Positions 26,601 through 34,345 of a stretch of 64,000 nucleotides of DNA are shown here, one piece after another. A program made the translations under genes and the position numbers. The notes under the pieces were generated by a model that saw nothing but the letters and a program-made list of their open reading frames with translations, was not told the DNA's origin and did no database searches. Every line of letters begins with the position of its first letter. Position 1 is the stretch's first letter. The stretch comes from Cognatilysobacter claricitrinus (lineage in GTDB: Bacteria; Pseudomonadota; Gammaproteobacteria; Xanthomonadales; Xanthomonadaceae). The stretch spans positions 620,001 through 684,000 of the forward strand of contig NZ_BAAFZV010000001.1 in NCBI RefSeq assembly GCF_045866565.1, read 5' to 3'.

Positions 26601-29154
26601 CGAGCTGGTTGACGTTGGCGGTGAGGTCCTTCCACACGCCGGCCGTACCCGGCACGTTCGCCTGGCCGCCCAGTCGTCCTTCGATACCGACTTCGCGCGC
26701 CACCGTCGACACCTGGTCGGCGAAGATCGCGAGCGTGTCGGTCATCGAGTTGATGGTGTCGGCGAGCTCGGCAATTTCGCCCTTCGCTTCGACCGTCAGC
26801 TTCTGGCGCAGGTCGCCGTTCGCGACCGCGGTCACCACCTTCGCGATGCCGCGCACCTGCGTGGTGAGGTTGGCCGCCATCCAGTTGACGTTGTCGGTAA
26901 GGTCCTTCCACGTACCCGCGACGCCCGGCACGGATGCCTGGCCACCGAGCTTGCCTTCGGTACCGACCTCGCGCGCCACGCGCGTCACTTCCGCGGCGAA
27001 GCCGTTGAGCTGGTCCACCATCACGTTGAGCGTGTTCTTCAGCTGCAGGATCTCGCCCTGCGCGTCGACGGCGATCTTCTTGGAGAGGTCGCCTCGCGCC
27101 ACCGCGGTCGCCACTTCGGCGATGTTTCGCACCTGCGTGGTGAGGTTGGACGCCATAGAGTTGACGTTGTCGGTGAGGTCCTTCCACGTACCCGCGACGC
27201 CCGGCACCTGCGCTTGGCCGCCGAGCTTGCCTTCCGCACCGACCTCGCGCGCCACGCGCGTGACTTCGGCCGCGAAGCCATTGAGCTGGTCGACCATCGT
27301 GTTGATGGTGACCTTGAGCTCGAGGATCTCGCCCTTCACGTCGACCGCGATCTTGCGCGACAGGTCGCCTCGCGCCACCGCGGTGGTCACCTCGGCGATG
27401 TTTCGCACCTGCGCGGTGAGGTTGGACGCCATCGAGTTGACCGAGTCGGTCAAATCCTTCCACGTGCCCGCGACGCCCGGCACCTGCGCCTGGCCGCCCA
27501 GGCGGCCTTCGGTGCCGACCTCTCGTGCCACGCGCGTGACTTCCGCCGCGAAGCCGTTGAGCTGGTCGACCATCGTGTTGATGGTGTCTTTCAGCTCACG
27601 GATTTCGCCGCGCACGTCGACCGTGATCTTGCGCGACAGGTCACCTCGCGCCACGGCCGTGGTCACCTCCGCGATGTTTCGCACCTGCGACGTCAGGTTG
27701 GACGCCATCGCGTTCACCGACTCGGTGAGATCGCCCCAGGTACCCGCGACGCCCGGCACGACCGCCTGGCCGCCGAGTCGTCCTTCGGTACCGACTTCGC
27801 GCGCCACGCGCGTCACTTCCGCCGCGAAGCCGTTGAGCTGATCGACCATCGTGTTGATGGTTTCCTTCAGCTGCAGGATCTCGCCGCGCACGTCCACGGT
27901 GATCTTGCGGCTGAGATCGCCCTTCGCCACCGCGGTGGTCACGTCGGCGATGTTGCGCACCTGCAGCGTCAGGTTCGACGCCATCAGGTTCACGTTGTCG
28001 GTCAAATCCTTCCACGTACCGGCGACGCCCGGCACGTCGGCCTGGCCGCCGAGCTTGCCTTCGGTACCGACTTCGCGCGCCACGCGCGTGACTTCCGCCG
28101 CGAAGCCGTTGAGCTGGTCGACCATCGTGTTGATGGTGTCTTTCAGTTCGCGGATTTCGCCGCGCACGTCGACCGTGATCTTGCGCGAGAGGTCCCCCTT
28201 CGCGACCGCGGTGGTCACTTCCGCGATGTTTCGCACCTGACTGGTCAGGTTCGACGCCATCGCGTTGACCGAGTCGGTCAGGTCCTTCCACGTACCGGCG
28301 ACGCCCGGCACGATCGCCTGGCCGCCGAGCTTGCCTTCCGTACCGACCTCGCGCGCCACGCGCGTCACTTCCGATGCGAAGCCGCGCAGCTGGTCGACCA
28401 TCGTGTTGATGGCTTCCTTCAGCTGCAGGATTTCGCCGCGCACGTCGACCGTGATCTTGCGCGAGAGGTCGCCGTTCGCCACGGCGATCGTCACCTCGGC
28501 GATGTTTCGCACCTGCGCGGTGAGGTTCGACGCCATCTGGTTGACCGAGTCGGTCAGGTCCTTCCAGACGCCCGACACGCCCTTGACCTGCGCCTGGCCG
28601 CCGAGCAGGCCGGCGGTGCCGACCTCCAGCGCCACGCGCGTGACCTCGGACGAGAACTCGCCCATCTGCTCGATCATCCGGTTGACGATCGTCGCCGAGC
28701 GCAGGAACTCGCCCTCCAGCGGACGGCCGCCGGCCTCGAGCGGCACGAAGCGCGTCAGGTCGCCCTTCGACACGCCGGCGATGGCCTCGGTGATCGTTTC
28801 GACCGGGCGAACAAGGTCGTCGATCAGCTCGTTGACCGAGCGCTCCATCTGCGCCCACTGGCCGCGACGCGACGCCGGCGCGACGCGCTGGCGGGTCTGG
28901 CCGCTGCGGCCGACGGTCTGGCCCACGCGCGAAAGCTCGTCGGCGAGCAGGCGGTTCTGGCCGACGATCTCGTTGAACGCCGCGGCGAGGCGGCCCTCGA
29001 TGCCGTCCCAGTGGCCGGGCAGGCGGACGTCGAAATTGCCTTCGCCGACCGCCGACATCGCGGCTAGAAGCGCCTGCAGGGGGTCGTCGAACGTGGGGGT
29101 GCGGGGCGCGGTCTTGGCGGCGGAACGGGAACGCCGCGCGGTGGCTTCGGTCAC
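23680..29154 (-). CDS. Giant soluble HAMP-array hybrid kinase (Nik1/Os-1 type) with three receivers
   Basis: The 1824-residue protein lacks transmembrane segments. After a charged N-terminus and one or two diverged HAMP units comes a tandem array of eight 92-residue HAMP repeats (about 203-900) with motifs NLTAQVRNIAEVT, GDLSRKITVDVRGEI, INTMVDQL and FAAEVTRVAREVGTEG. GAF follows (about 925-1070), then a coiled coil, HisKA (MSHELRTPLNSI, about 1152), HATPase (NLLSNAMKF, DTGIGI, GTGLGLAI) and three REC domains whose Asp are kept (SLDIFLPD, VLDLRLPD, LMDIMMPG). The repeat unit matches the HAMP repeat of fungal group III kinases (Nik1/Os-1), osmosensors targeted by phenylpyrrole fungicides; bacterial homologues are known. 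Stimulus here is unknown. Confidence 0.95.
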   Translation of the reverse strand: MTEATARRSRSAAKTAPRTPTFDDPLQALLAAMSAVGEGNFDVRLPGHWDGIEGRLAAAFNEIVGQNRLLADELSRVGQTVGRSGQTRQRVAPASRRGQWAQMERSVNELIDDLVRPVETITEAIAGVSKGDLTRFVPLEAGGRPLEGEFLRSATIVNRMIEQMGEFSSEVTRVALEVGTAGLLGGQAQVKGVSGVWKDLTDSVNQMASNLTAQVRNIAEVTIAVANGDLSRKITVDVRGEILQLKEAINTMVDQLRGFASEVTRVAREVGTEGKLGGQAIVPGVAGTWKDLTDSVNAMASNLTSQVRNIAEVTTAVAKGDLSRKITVDVRGEIRELKDTINTMVDQLNGFAAEVTRVAREVGTEGKLGGQADVPGVAGTWKDLTDNVNLMASNLTLQVRNIADVTTAVAKGDLSRKITVDVRGEILQLKETINTMVDQLNGFAAEVTRVAREVGTEGRLGGQAVVPGVAGTWGDLTESVNAMASNLTSQVRNIAEVTTAVARGDLSRKITVDVRGEIRELKDTINTMVDQLNGFAAEVTRVAREVGTEGRLGGQAQVPGVAGTWKDLTDSVNSMASNLTAQVRNIAEVTTAVARGDLSRKIAVDVKGEILELKVTINTMVDQLNGFAAEVTRVAREVGAEGKLGGQAQVPGVAGTWKDLTDNVNSMASNLTTQVRNIAEVATAVARGDLSKKIAVDAQGEILQLKNTLNVMVDQLNGFAAEVTRVAREVGTEGKLGGQASVPGVAGTWKDLTDNVNWMAANLTTQVRGIAKVVTAVANGDLRQKLTVEAKGEIAELADTINSMTDTLAIFADQVSTVAREVGIEGRLGGQANVPGTAGVWKDLTANVNQLADNLTTQVRAIAEVATAVTQNDLTRSVTVDARGEVADLRDNINVMISTLRATTESNREQDWLKTNLAQFHAMMQGQRDLATLGSQLLGELAPLVDAQQGLIYVVEADEDGNDRQLRQLAGYADAPMQAINHTLRVGDGLIGQCAAEGRTILVRDIPGELMQIRSGLLSASPRNVIVLPVLFEDEVKAVIELASVHDFNDVHRTFLEQLSRSIGTVLNTIEANMRTEHLLQQSQQLAAELQSQQKELQQTNEEIALKAALLAEQKAEVETKNNQIEQARRALEDKAAELALTSRYKSEFLANMSHELRTPLNSILILGQQLAENPESNLSGRQVEFAKTIHAAGTDLLHLISDILDLSKIESGTVTIETEDINFSHLRENMERGFRHEAERRGLDFSVDFASELGRSLTTDPKRLQQILKNLLSNAMKFTEVGSVRMAARRAHSGWSPGHAVLDSTPIVVAFDVTDTGIGISADKQRIVFEAFQQADAGTSRKYGGTGLGLAISREIAGLLGGELTLSSQPGKGSTFTLYLPLRYAQSDAEAATAARAARPAITLPASIAPPELEPASPVPESIEDDREHLDPEWPTLLVVEDDPRYAAVMRDLARSRGFNVLVTNRGAEALRLVREYSPSAVSLDIFLPDMLGWTVLARLKQDASTRHIPVQIVTVEEDRHHSLERGAFSYVAKPSSPDLIGAALERMRDFAKPRVKKLLVVEDDAGERMSIEELIRHDDIEIISVGTGEDAIAALQSGGIECIVLDLRLPDMSGFDLLDRLHQDDALREIPVVVFTGKDLSRTEDARLKRVAKSVVIKGVESPERLLDETSLLLHRVIANLPEHKQKMVRRLTESDEVLQNKRVLVVDDDMRNIFALSIVLERHGMEVLTANNGREAVEKVTSDRDIDIVLMDIMMPGMDGYDTMRAIRSDPEARAIPIVALTAKAMKGDREKCLEAGASDYLAKPVVTDQLLGVLRQWLHR
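26400..28625 (-). repeat. 276-bp tandem repeat array encoding HAMP units
   Basis: Eight copies of a 276-bp unit (92 codons) lie head to tail inside the giant kinase gene. The segment coding for NTMVDQL recurs near 27283, 27559, 27835, 28111 and 28387, exactly 276 bp apart. Inner copies are nearly identical at the DNA level, while the outermost copies diverge. This points to ongoing homogenisation or recent expansion. Confidence 0.92.
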
Positions 29155-29391
29155 TTTGAATCTCGAGGGCGCCCATCCCCATGGGCGGGGTGTGACGAGA
29201 ATAGAGGCGCTCGTGTCGACGTACCGTTCACACGATTCGCCGTATCGGCGGCGTTAATCAGCGCCATCGCGCGCGCTCGTTTCGCGGATACAGGCAAGCC
29301 AGCGATGTGATCGCGTTCCCGTCAGCGGTGCGCAAGCGGCATGGTGATTGCATGAACCGGTTCACAGGGCCGCCGCCCGGAACCGCCAGCC
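29155..29391. other. Divergent promoter region between kinase block and PAS cyclase
   Basis: No gene is seen in these 237 bp. TGAACCGGTTCA (29353-29364) is a perfect 12-bp palindrome 28 bp before the cyclase ATG; read on the minus strand it also forms TGTGA-N6-TCATG, a degenerate Clp-like site. No strong -35/-10 pair was found for either gene. Confidence 0.45.
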
Positions 29392-32328
29392 ATGCCCAAC
29401 GCCCAACCCCTCTGGTCCTACGAAGGCGCTTTCCATGACGCCGCGGGTGGGCTCGCGCTGATCGGCCTCGATGGCCGCTGGCTGGCGATGAACGACGCCG
29501 CCTGCGACCTGCTCGGCCGCCCGCGCGGACGCCTCGAAGGCCGGTCGGTCATGGGCGCCTGCGAACCGGAGGACGCGGTCGCGCTGATGCGGGAGATCGA
29601 GTCGGTGGTCGCCGACGGCGCGCGCGCATTCGACCTCGACGTGCGCGTACCACGGCTCGACGGCAGCCACAGCTGGCTGCGGCTCGCGGCCTCGGCGATT
29701 CCCGATGCGAACGGCGCACCCGCCTACCTCGCCGCGCTGGTGCACGACGTCACCGAGCAGCGCCGCGCGCGCGCCGAACGCGACGCCTTCTTCGACCTCT
29801 GCCCCGACCCGCTCGCCATCGCGACGCAGGCCGGCACCATCGTCCGCGTCAACCGCGCATGGCAGGTTGCACTCGGCTGGTCGAGCGAGGACATGCGCGC
29901 GCAGCCGTACATCGACTTCGTACACCCGGACGATCGCGAACGCACCCTCGCCGAAGCCGAACGCACGTATGCCGGCAATCCGACGCCGCGGTTCCGCAAT
30001 CGCTACCGGGTGAAGTCGGGCGGGCATCGCTGGCTGGAATGGCATTCCCGCGTCGGCGACGACGGCCGCACCTACGCGATCGCGCGCGACGTCACCGAAC
30101 AGCAGCAGGCGATGATCATCTTCGAAGCGGAGATGCAGCGTCGCCGCCAGCGCCTCGAGGAGGCCGAGCAACGCCTCGACGTGCACGTCAACAACACGCC
30201 GCTGGCCGTCGTCGAGTTCGACGCGCGCCTGCGCGTGCGTCGCTGGTCGTCTCGCGCGGAAGCGCTGTTCGGCTGGGCCGAGGAAGAAGTGATCGGCGAC
30301 CGTCCCGACCAGTGGCATTTCATCCACGAGGACGACGCGGACGGCGTGGCCACCGCGATGCTCTCGCTGGTCACCGGCGAAGCGCCGAGCCAGGTCATCC
30401 ACTACCGCAACTACACGCGCGATGGCCGCGTGGTGCACTGCGAATGGTTCATGTCGGCGGTGTTCGACGACGCCGGGCACCTGCTGTCGATGCTCGCGTT
30501 CGCACAGGACGTCACCGCGCGCGTGCAGGCCGAAGCGGAAGCCACCGAGCGCGAGGCGCTGTTCCGCGCGACGTTCGAGCAGGCGCCGGTCGGCATCGCG
30601 CATGTCGGCCTCGACGGCCGCTGGCTGCGGGTGAACCGCACGCTCTGCGAGTTCCTCGGGCATCCGGTCGACGCGCTGGTCGCGCTGTCGTTCCAGCAGA
30701 TCACCCATCCGGACGATCTCGACGGCGACCTCGCGCTCGTGGAGAAACTGCTGGACGGCCGCATCGAGCGCTACGAGATGCGCAAGCGCTACCTGCATCG
30801 AAACGGCGACGTGCTGTGGGCGCACCTCACCGTCTCGCTGCGCCGCGACGACGCGGGGCGCCCGCTCCACTTCATCTCGATCATCGAAGACATCCGCGCG
30901 ACGGTGGAAGCCGAGCAGGCGATCCGCGGCGCGCGCGACGACCTCGAAATGCGCGTGGTCGAACGCACGCGCGAACTGGAAAGCGCGAACCGCACGCTGG
31001 CGGTCGAGGTGGAACAACGCCGCGAGGTCGAAAGCGCGTTGCGCGAGAGCGAGCTGCGCATCCGCACCATCCTGGAGAACTCCCACGATGCGTTCATCGC
31101 CTGCGAGGACGACGGCCGCATCGCCGAATGGAATCGCGCCGCGGAAGCGGTGTTCGGCTGGCGTCGCAGCGAAGTCATCGGTCGCTCCCTGGGCGAGTTG
31201 ATCGTGCCGCCGGGGTATCGCCATGCGCACGACAGCGGCATGGCGCGTTTCCTCGCCGGCGGCGAGTCGCGCGTGCTCGACAAGCGCGTGCAGCTTCCCG
31301 CGCGGCATCGCAACGGCCACGAGTTCCCGGTCGAATTCACCATCTCGCAGGTACGCCTGGGCCGGCGCCGCATGTTCACCGCGTTCCTGCACGATATCTC
31401 CGAGCGCGTGGCGGCCGAACAGCAGCTGCGCGAGAGCGAATCGCGCCTGCGCACGATCACCGACAACGTGCCCGCGATGATCGCGTACGTCGGCCCCGAC
31501 CTTCGCTTCCGCTTTGCTAATGGCGCCTACGGCGACTGGTTCGGACGCAGCGGCGCCGACATCGCCGGCCTGCACATGCGCGACCTGCTGGCAGACGACA
31601 TGCGCATCGTCGCGCCGTATATCGAACGCGTTCTCGCCGGCGAACAGGTCAGCTTCGACCGCGTCCGCGTGGATGCAGCGGGCGGCGAGGTCCACGCGAC
31701 TGTCACCTACATCCCTGACGCGGTTTCATCCGTCGACGGCACGCGCGGTTTCTTCGTCGCCGCGCACGACGTGAGCGCGCACAAGCGCCTCGCGCAGGTA
31801 CTGGAACACCGCGCGCTCAGCGACGAGCTCACCGGCCTGCCCAACCGCGCGGCGTGGACGCGCGCGCTCGACGACGCGTCGCAACGTGCAACGCGCGAAT
31901 CACTCGGCACCGCGGTGATGTTCCTCGACCTCGACGGCTTCAAGTCGGTCAACGACAGCTACGGCCACGAGGTCGGCGATGCGGTGCTGCGCGAGGTCGC
32001 CGACCGGCTGCGCCGCTGCGCGGGTGAGCGCGACGTGGCGGCGCGGCTGTCCGGCGACGAATTCGTCGTGCTGCTGCAGTCGCCGCACGACGTCGCCGAT
32101 TCGGCCGAACGCGTCGCACGATCGATCGCGGTGGCGATGCAGCCGCCGTTCGAGATCGGCCCGCTGCGCCTGTCGATGTCGGGCAGCATCGGCATCGCTG
32201 TGCAACGCGATGGCCGCCTCGACGGTGCGCGCCTCATGCGCGAGGCGGACGAAGCCATGTACGTCGCCAAGCGCACCGACAACGGCATGCCGTATCGCGT
32301 CGTCGAGTTCGAAGGCACGTCGGGCTGA
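29392..32328 (+). CDS. Multi-PAS diguanylate cyclase
   Basis: The 978-residue soluble protein carries about six PAS/PAC domains (roughly 10-125, 130-245, 263-385, 390-515, 553-680, 680-800), with short coiled coils near 250 and 530 and the repeated motif GLDGRWL.(V/M)N. A GGDEF domain (about 805-975) has LDLDGFKSVNDSYGHEVGD and an SGDEF signature in which the first Gly is Ser, a substitution compatible with c-di-GMP synthesis. I see no RxxD inhibitory site five residues before it, so product inhibition may be absent. No EAL domain. It is divergent from the giant kinase gene. Confidence 0.92.
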   Translation: MPNAQPLWSYEGAFHDAAGGLALIGLDGRWLAMNDAACDLLGRPRGRLEGRSVMGACEPEDAVALMREIESVVADGARAFDLDVRVPRLDGSHSWLRLAASAIPDANGAPAYLAALVHDVTEQRRARAERDAFFDLCPDPLAIATQAGTIVRVNRAWQVALGWSSEDMRAQPYIDFVHPDDRERTLAEAERTYAGNPTPRFRNRYRVKSGGHRWLEWHSRVGDDGRTYAIARDVTEQQQAMIIFEAEMQRRRQRLEEAEQRLDVHVNNTPLAVVEFDARLRVRRWSSRAEALFGWAEEEVIGDRPDQWHFIHEDDADGVATAMLSLVTGEAPSQVIHYRNYTRDGRVVHCEWFMSAVFDDAGHLLSMLAFAQDVTARVQAEAEATEREALFRATFEQAPVGIAHVGLDGRWLRVNRTLCEFLGHPVDALVALSFQQITHPDDLDGDLALVEKLLDGRIERYEMRKRYLHRNGDVLWAHLTVSLRRDDAGRPLHFISIIEDIRATVEAEQAIRGARDDLEMRVVERTRELESANRTLAVEVEQRREVESALRESELRIRTILENSHDAFIACEDDGRIAEWNRAAEAVFGWRRSEVIGRSLGELIVPPGYRHAHDSGMARFLAGGESRVLDKRVQLPARHRNGHEFPVEFTISQVRLGRRRMFTAFLHDISERVAAEQQLRESESRLRTITDNVPAMIAYVGPDLRFRFANGAYGDWFGRSGADIAGLHMRDLLADDMRIVAPYIERVLAGEQVSFDRVRVDAAGGEVHATVTYIPDAVSSVDGTRGFFVAAHDVSAHKRLAQVLEHRALSDELTGLPNRAAWTRALDDASQRATRESLGTAVMFLDLDGFKSVNDSYGHEVGDAVLREVADRLRRCAGERDVAARLSGDEFVVLLQSPHDVADSAERVARSIAVAMQPPFEIGPLRLSMSGSIGIAVQRDGRLDGARLMREADEAMYVAKRTDNGMPYRVVEFEGTSG

Positions 32329-32438
32329 GTCGCGCGGACGCGACACCGCGCCCGAAGGCCGCTGCGCGTTTTTGAAGTCTCCGCGGCGGTCGAGCCGGTA
32401 CGTCGCGCGTAGGCGTAGGTCGGACGCCGGCGAAAGCG

Positions 32439-33746
32439 TCACGGCGCGTAGGCGGACTCGCCGTGCGACGTGATGTCGAGGCCTTCGCGTTCGGAATCGA
32501 TGTCCACGCGCAGACCGACGACGCGCGCAACGATCGCAAGCGACAGCCATGCGACGACGCCCGAAAGCGCCAGCGTCATCGCGACGCCAACGGCCTGCAC
32601 GCCGAATTGACGCAACCACGGGATGTCGGCGCCGAGCGTTCCGCCGAATCGAGGCAGGCTCAACACACCGGTCAGCAGTGCGCCGACGATGCCGCACACG
32701 CCATGGATGCCGAACACGTCGAGCGTGTCATCGGTGCGCAGGCGATGCTTGAGCGCACCGACGCCCCAGAACCCCGCAAGCCCGCCACATGCGCCGATGA
32801 CGAGAGCGCCACCGACGCCGACCGTGCCGCAGGCGGGCGTCACCGCGACCAGTCCCGCGACCAGGCCGGAAGCACCGCCCAGCATCGACGCGTAACCGCG
32901 GCGCGCCGCCTCGATCGCGCTCCATGCGAGTACGCCGGCCGCACCGGCGACCAGCGTGTTGAGGAATGCGAGCGCGGCGGTGCCGTTGGCTTCCAGCGCC
33001 GAGCCCGCGTTGAAGCCGAACCAGCCGACCCACAACAACGATGCGCCGGCGAGCGTCAGCGGTAACGAATGCGGCGAAAGGCGCTCGCGCCCGAAGCCGA
33101 CGCGCGGCCCGAGCCTGCGCGCCGCCACGAGGCCTGCGATGCCCGCATTGATGTGCACCACCGTACCGCCGGCGAAATCCAGCGCGCCGTGCGTGAACAG
33201 CCAACCGTTCGACGCCCACACCATGTGGGCCAGCGGGAGGTAGGCGAACGTGAACCAGAGCACGGTGAACAGCAGGACGGCGCGCAGCCGTGCACGTTCC
33301 GCGATCGCGCCGACCACCAGCGCGCAGCTGATGGCTGCGAACGCGCCCTGGAAGGCGACGTATGCGAATTCCGGGATGGCAACGCCCGCAGTGAAGGTCG
33401 GCACCGCCGACATCGGTCCGACACCGCGTAGAAACGCCTTGCCGAGGCCGCCGACCACCGCGCCGCCGCCGTCGAATGCCAGCGAATAGCCGTACGCGAC
33501 CCACAGCACGAGCGCCATCGCCGCGACAACGAGTACCTGCACGAGCACCGACAGGATGTTCTTCGCCCGCACCAGCCCGCCGTAGAACAGCGCGAGCCCG
33601 GGCACGATCATCAGCACGACGAGCAGCGTCGACACCAGCATCCATGCGGTATCGCCCTTGTCGACGGTGACCGGCGCGGCGCCGGCAGCCGACGGCAGCA
33701 ACGCCGCGAACACCATGGACGAGCGAATGCGGCGGGCGATGCGCAT
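32439..33746 (-). CDS. amtB: Ammonium transporter Amt
   Basis: The 435-residue protein has a signal-like N-terminus and 11 predicted helices. Pore features are visible: the Phe gate in YVAFQGAFAAISCALV, the first pore His in LPLAHMVWASNGWLF, FAGGTVVHINAGIAGLV, and the second pore His in FGIHGVCGIVGALLTGV. It conducts ammonium/ammonia across the inner membrane and is normally blocked by GlnK. It starts 11 bp after an acetyltransferase gene, with GGAG as ribosome-binding site. No glnK is adjacent, unlike the usual glnK-amtB pair. Confidence 0.95.
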   Translation of the reverse strand: MRIARRIRSSMVFAALLPSAAGAAPVTVDKGDTAWMLVSTLLVVLMIVPGLALFYGGLVRAKNILSVLVQVLVVAAMALVLWVAYGYSLAFDGGGAVVGGLGKAFLRGVGPMSAVPTFTAGVAIPEFAYVAFQGAFAAISCALVVGAIAERARLRAVLLFTVLWFTFAYLPLAHMVWASNGWLFTHGALDFAGGTVVHINAGIAGLVAARRLGPRVGFGRERLSPHSLPLTLAGASLLWVGWFGFNAGSALEANGTAALAFLNTLVAGAAGVLAWSAIEAARRGYASMLGGASGLVAGLVAVTPACGTVGVGGALVIGACGGLAGFWGVGALKHRLRTDDTLDVFGIHGVCGIVGALLTGVLSLPRFGGTLGADIPWLRQFGVQAVGVAMTLALSGVVAWLSLAIVARVVGLRVDIDSEREGLDITSHGESAYAP

Positions 33747-33757
33747 GCGGGCTCCGG

Positions 33758-34222
33758 TCAGGCGGGTGCGAGTTCGAGCGTCATGAAGGTGCTGTGCGGG
33801 TCGTCGACGTAGGACGCGAACGGCGCGCAGTCGACGAAGCCGGTACGGCGGTAGAGCGTGTGTGCCGCGACGAACCCGGGCGCCGTGCCCGTTTCGAGGC
33901 TGACACGCGCGCAGCCGCGACGTCGCGCCTCGTCGAGCGCGACGCGCAGCAATGCGGACGCAACGCCGCGTCGCAGGTGGTTTGGTGCGGTGCGCATCGA
34001 CTTCAGTTCGGCGTGGTTCGCGTCGAGGAATTTCAGTGCGGCGCAGCCCATCACCTCATCGCCGTCCCAGGCCGACCAGAACATGACGTCGGGCGACTTC
34101 AGCCGGCCGACGTCGAGCGCGTGCATCGATTCGGCGGGGCTGAGTTGCGCGAGTGCGCCGAGATGGTCGCGCAACAGCGCGATGACGGCGGGGTGGTCGA
34201 GGTGGTCGGTGCGGATATCCAT
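33758..34222 (-). CDS. GNAT-family N-acetyltransferase between glnA and amt
   Basis: The start at 34222 (MDIRTDHLDHPAVIALLRDHL) gives 154 residues. Acetyl-CoA loop: MRTAPNHLRRGVASALLRVALDEARRRG; the C-terminal part has GTAPGFVAAHTLYRRTGFVDCAPF, matching the PhnO/YitI-like GNAT subgroup. It sits where glnK would be expected in the glnA-amt order and is 11 bp upstream of amt, so the two are likely one transcript. Substrate unknown. Confidence 0.88.
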   Translation of the reverse strand: MDIRTDHLDHPAVIALLRDHLGALAQLSPAESMHALDVGRLKSPDVMFWSAWDGDEVMGCAALKFLDANHAELKSMRTAPNHLRRGVASALLRVALDEARRRGCARVSLETGTAPGFVAAHTLYRRTGFVDCAPFASYVDDPHSTFMTLELAPA

Positions 34223-34279
34223 CGCGTCGATCCCGGCGTTCTTCGTTGTAGCCCTGCAAACCGACCGCACAAACGACAC

Positions 34280-34304
34280 GGCCCGGAGTTCATCACTCCG
34301 GGCC
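34280..34304 (-). terminator. Strong hairpin between glnA and acetyltransferase gene
   Basis: GGCCCGGAGT (34280-34289), loop of five, ACTCCGGGCC (34295-34304): a perfect 10-bp stem. No T run follows on the minus strand (GTGTCGTTTG), so it may be an attenuating or mRNA-processing hairpin rather than a full terminator. Confidence 0.5.
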
Positions 34305-34345
34305 GCGGTCGTCAGATCATGTCGGCATCGGGCTCGTGAGCGACA

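Noticed and set aside
26400..28625. CRISPR array
   Set aside because: The 276-bp units are in-frame protein repeats with no unique spacers.
23644..29067. Plus-strand ORF of 1807 codons opposite the HAMP-array kinase
   Set aside because: It is a shadow of the repeats; the Arg/His/Asp-rich repetitive product has no recognisable fold, whereas the minus strand encodes kinase and receiver motifs.
32329..32344. Terminator hairpin between the PAS cyclase and amt
   Set aside because: The stem GTCGCG/CGCGAC is short and no T run follows.
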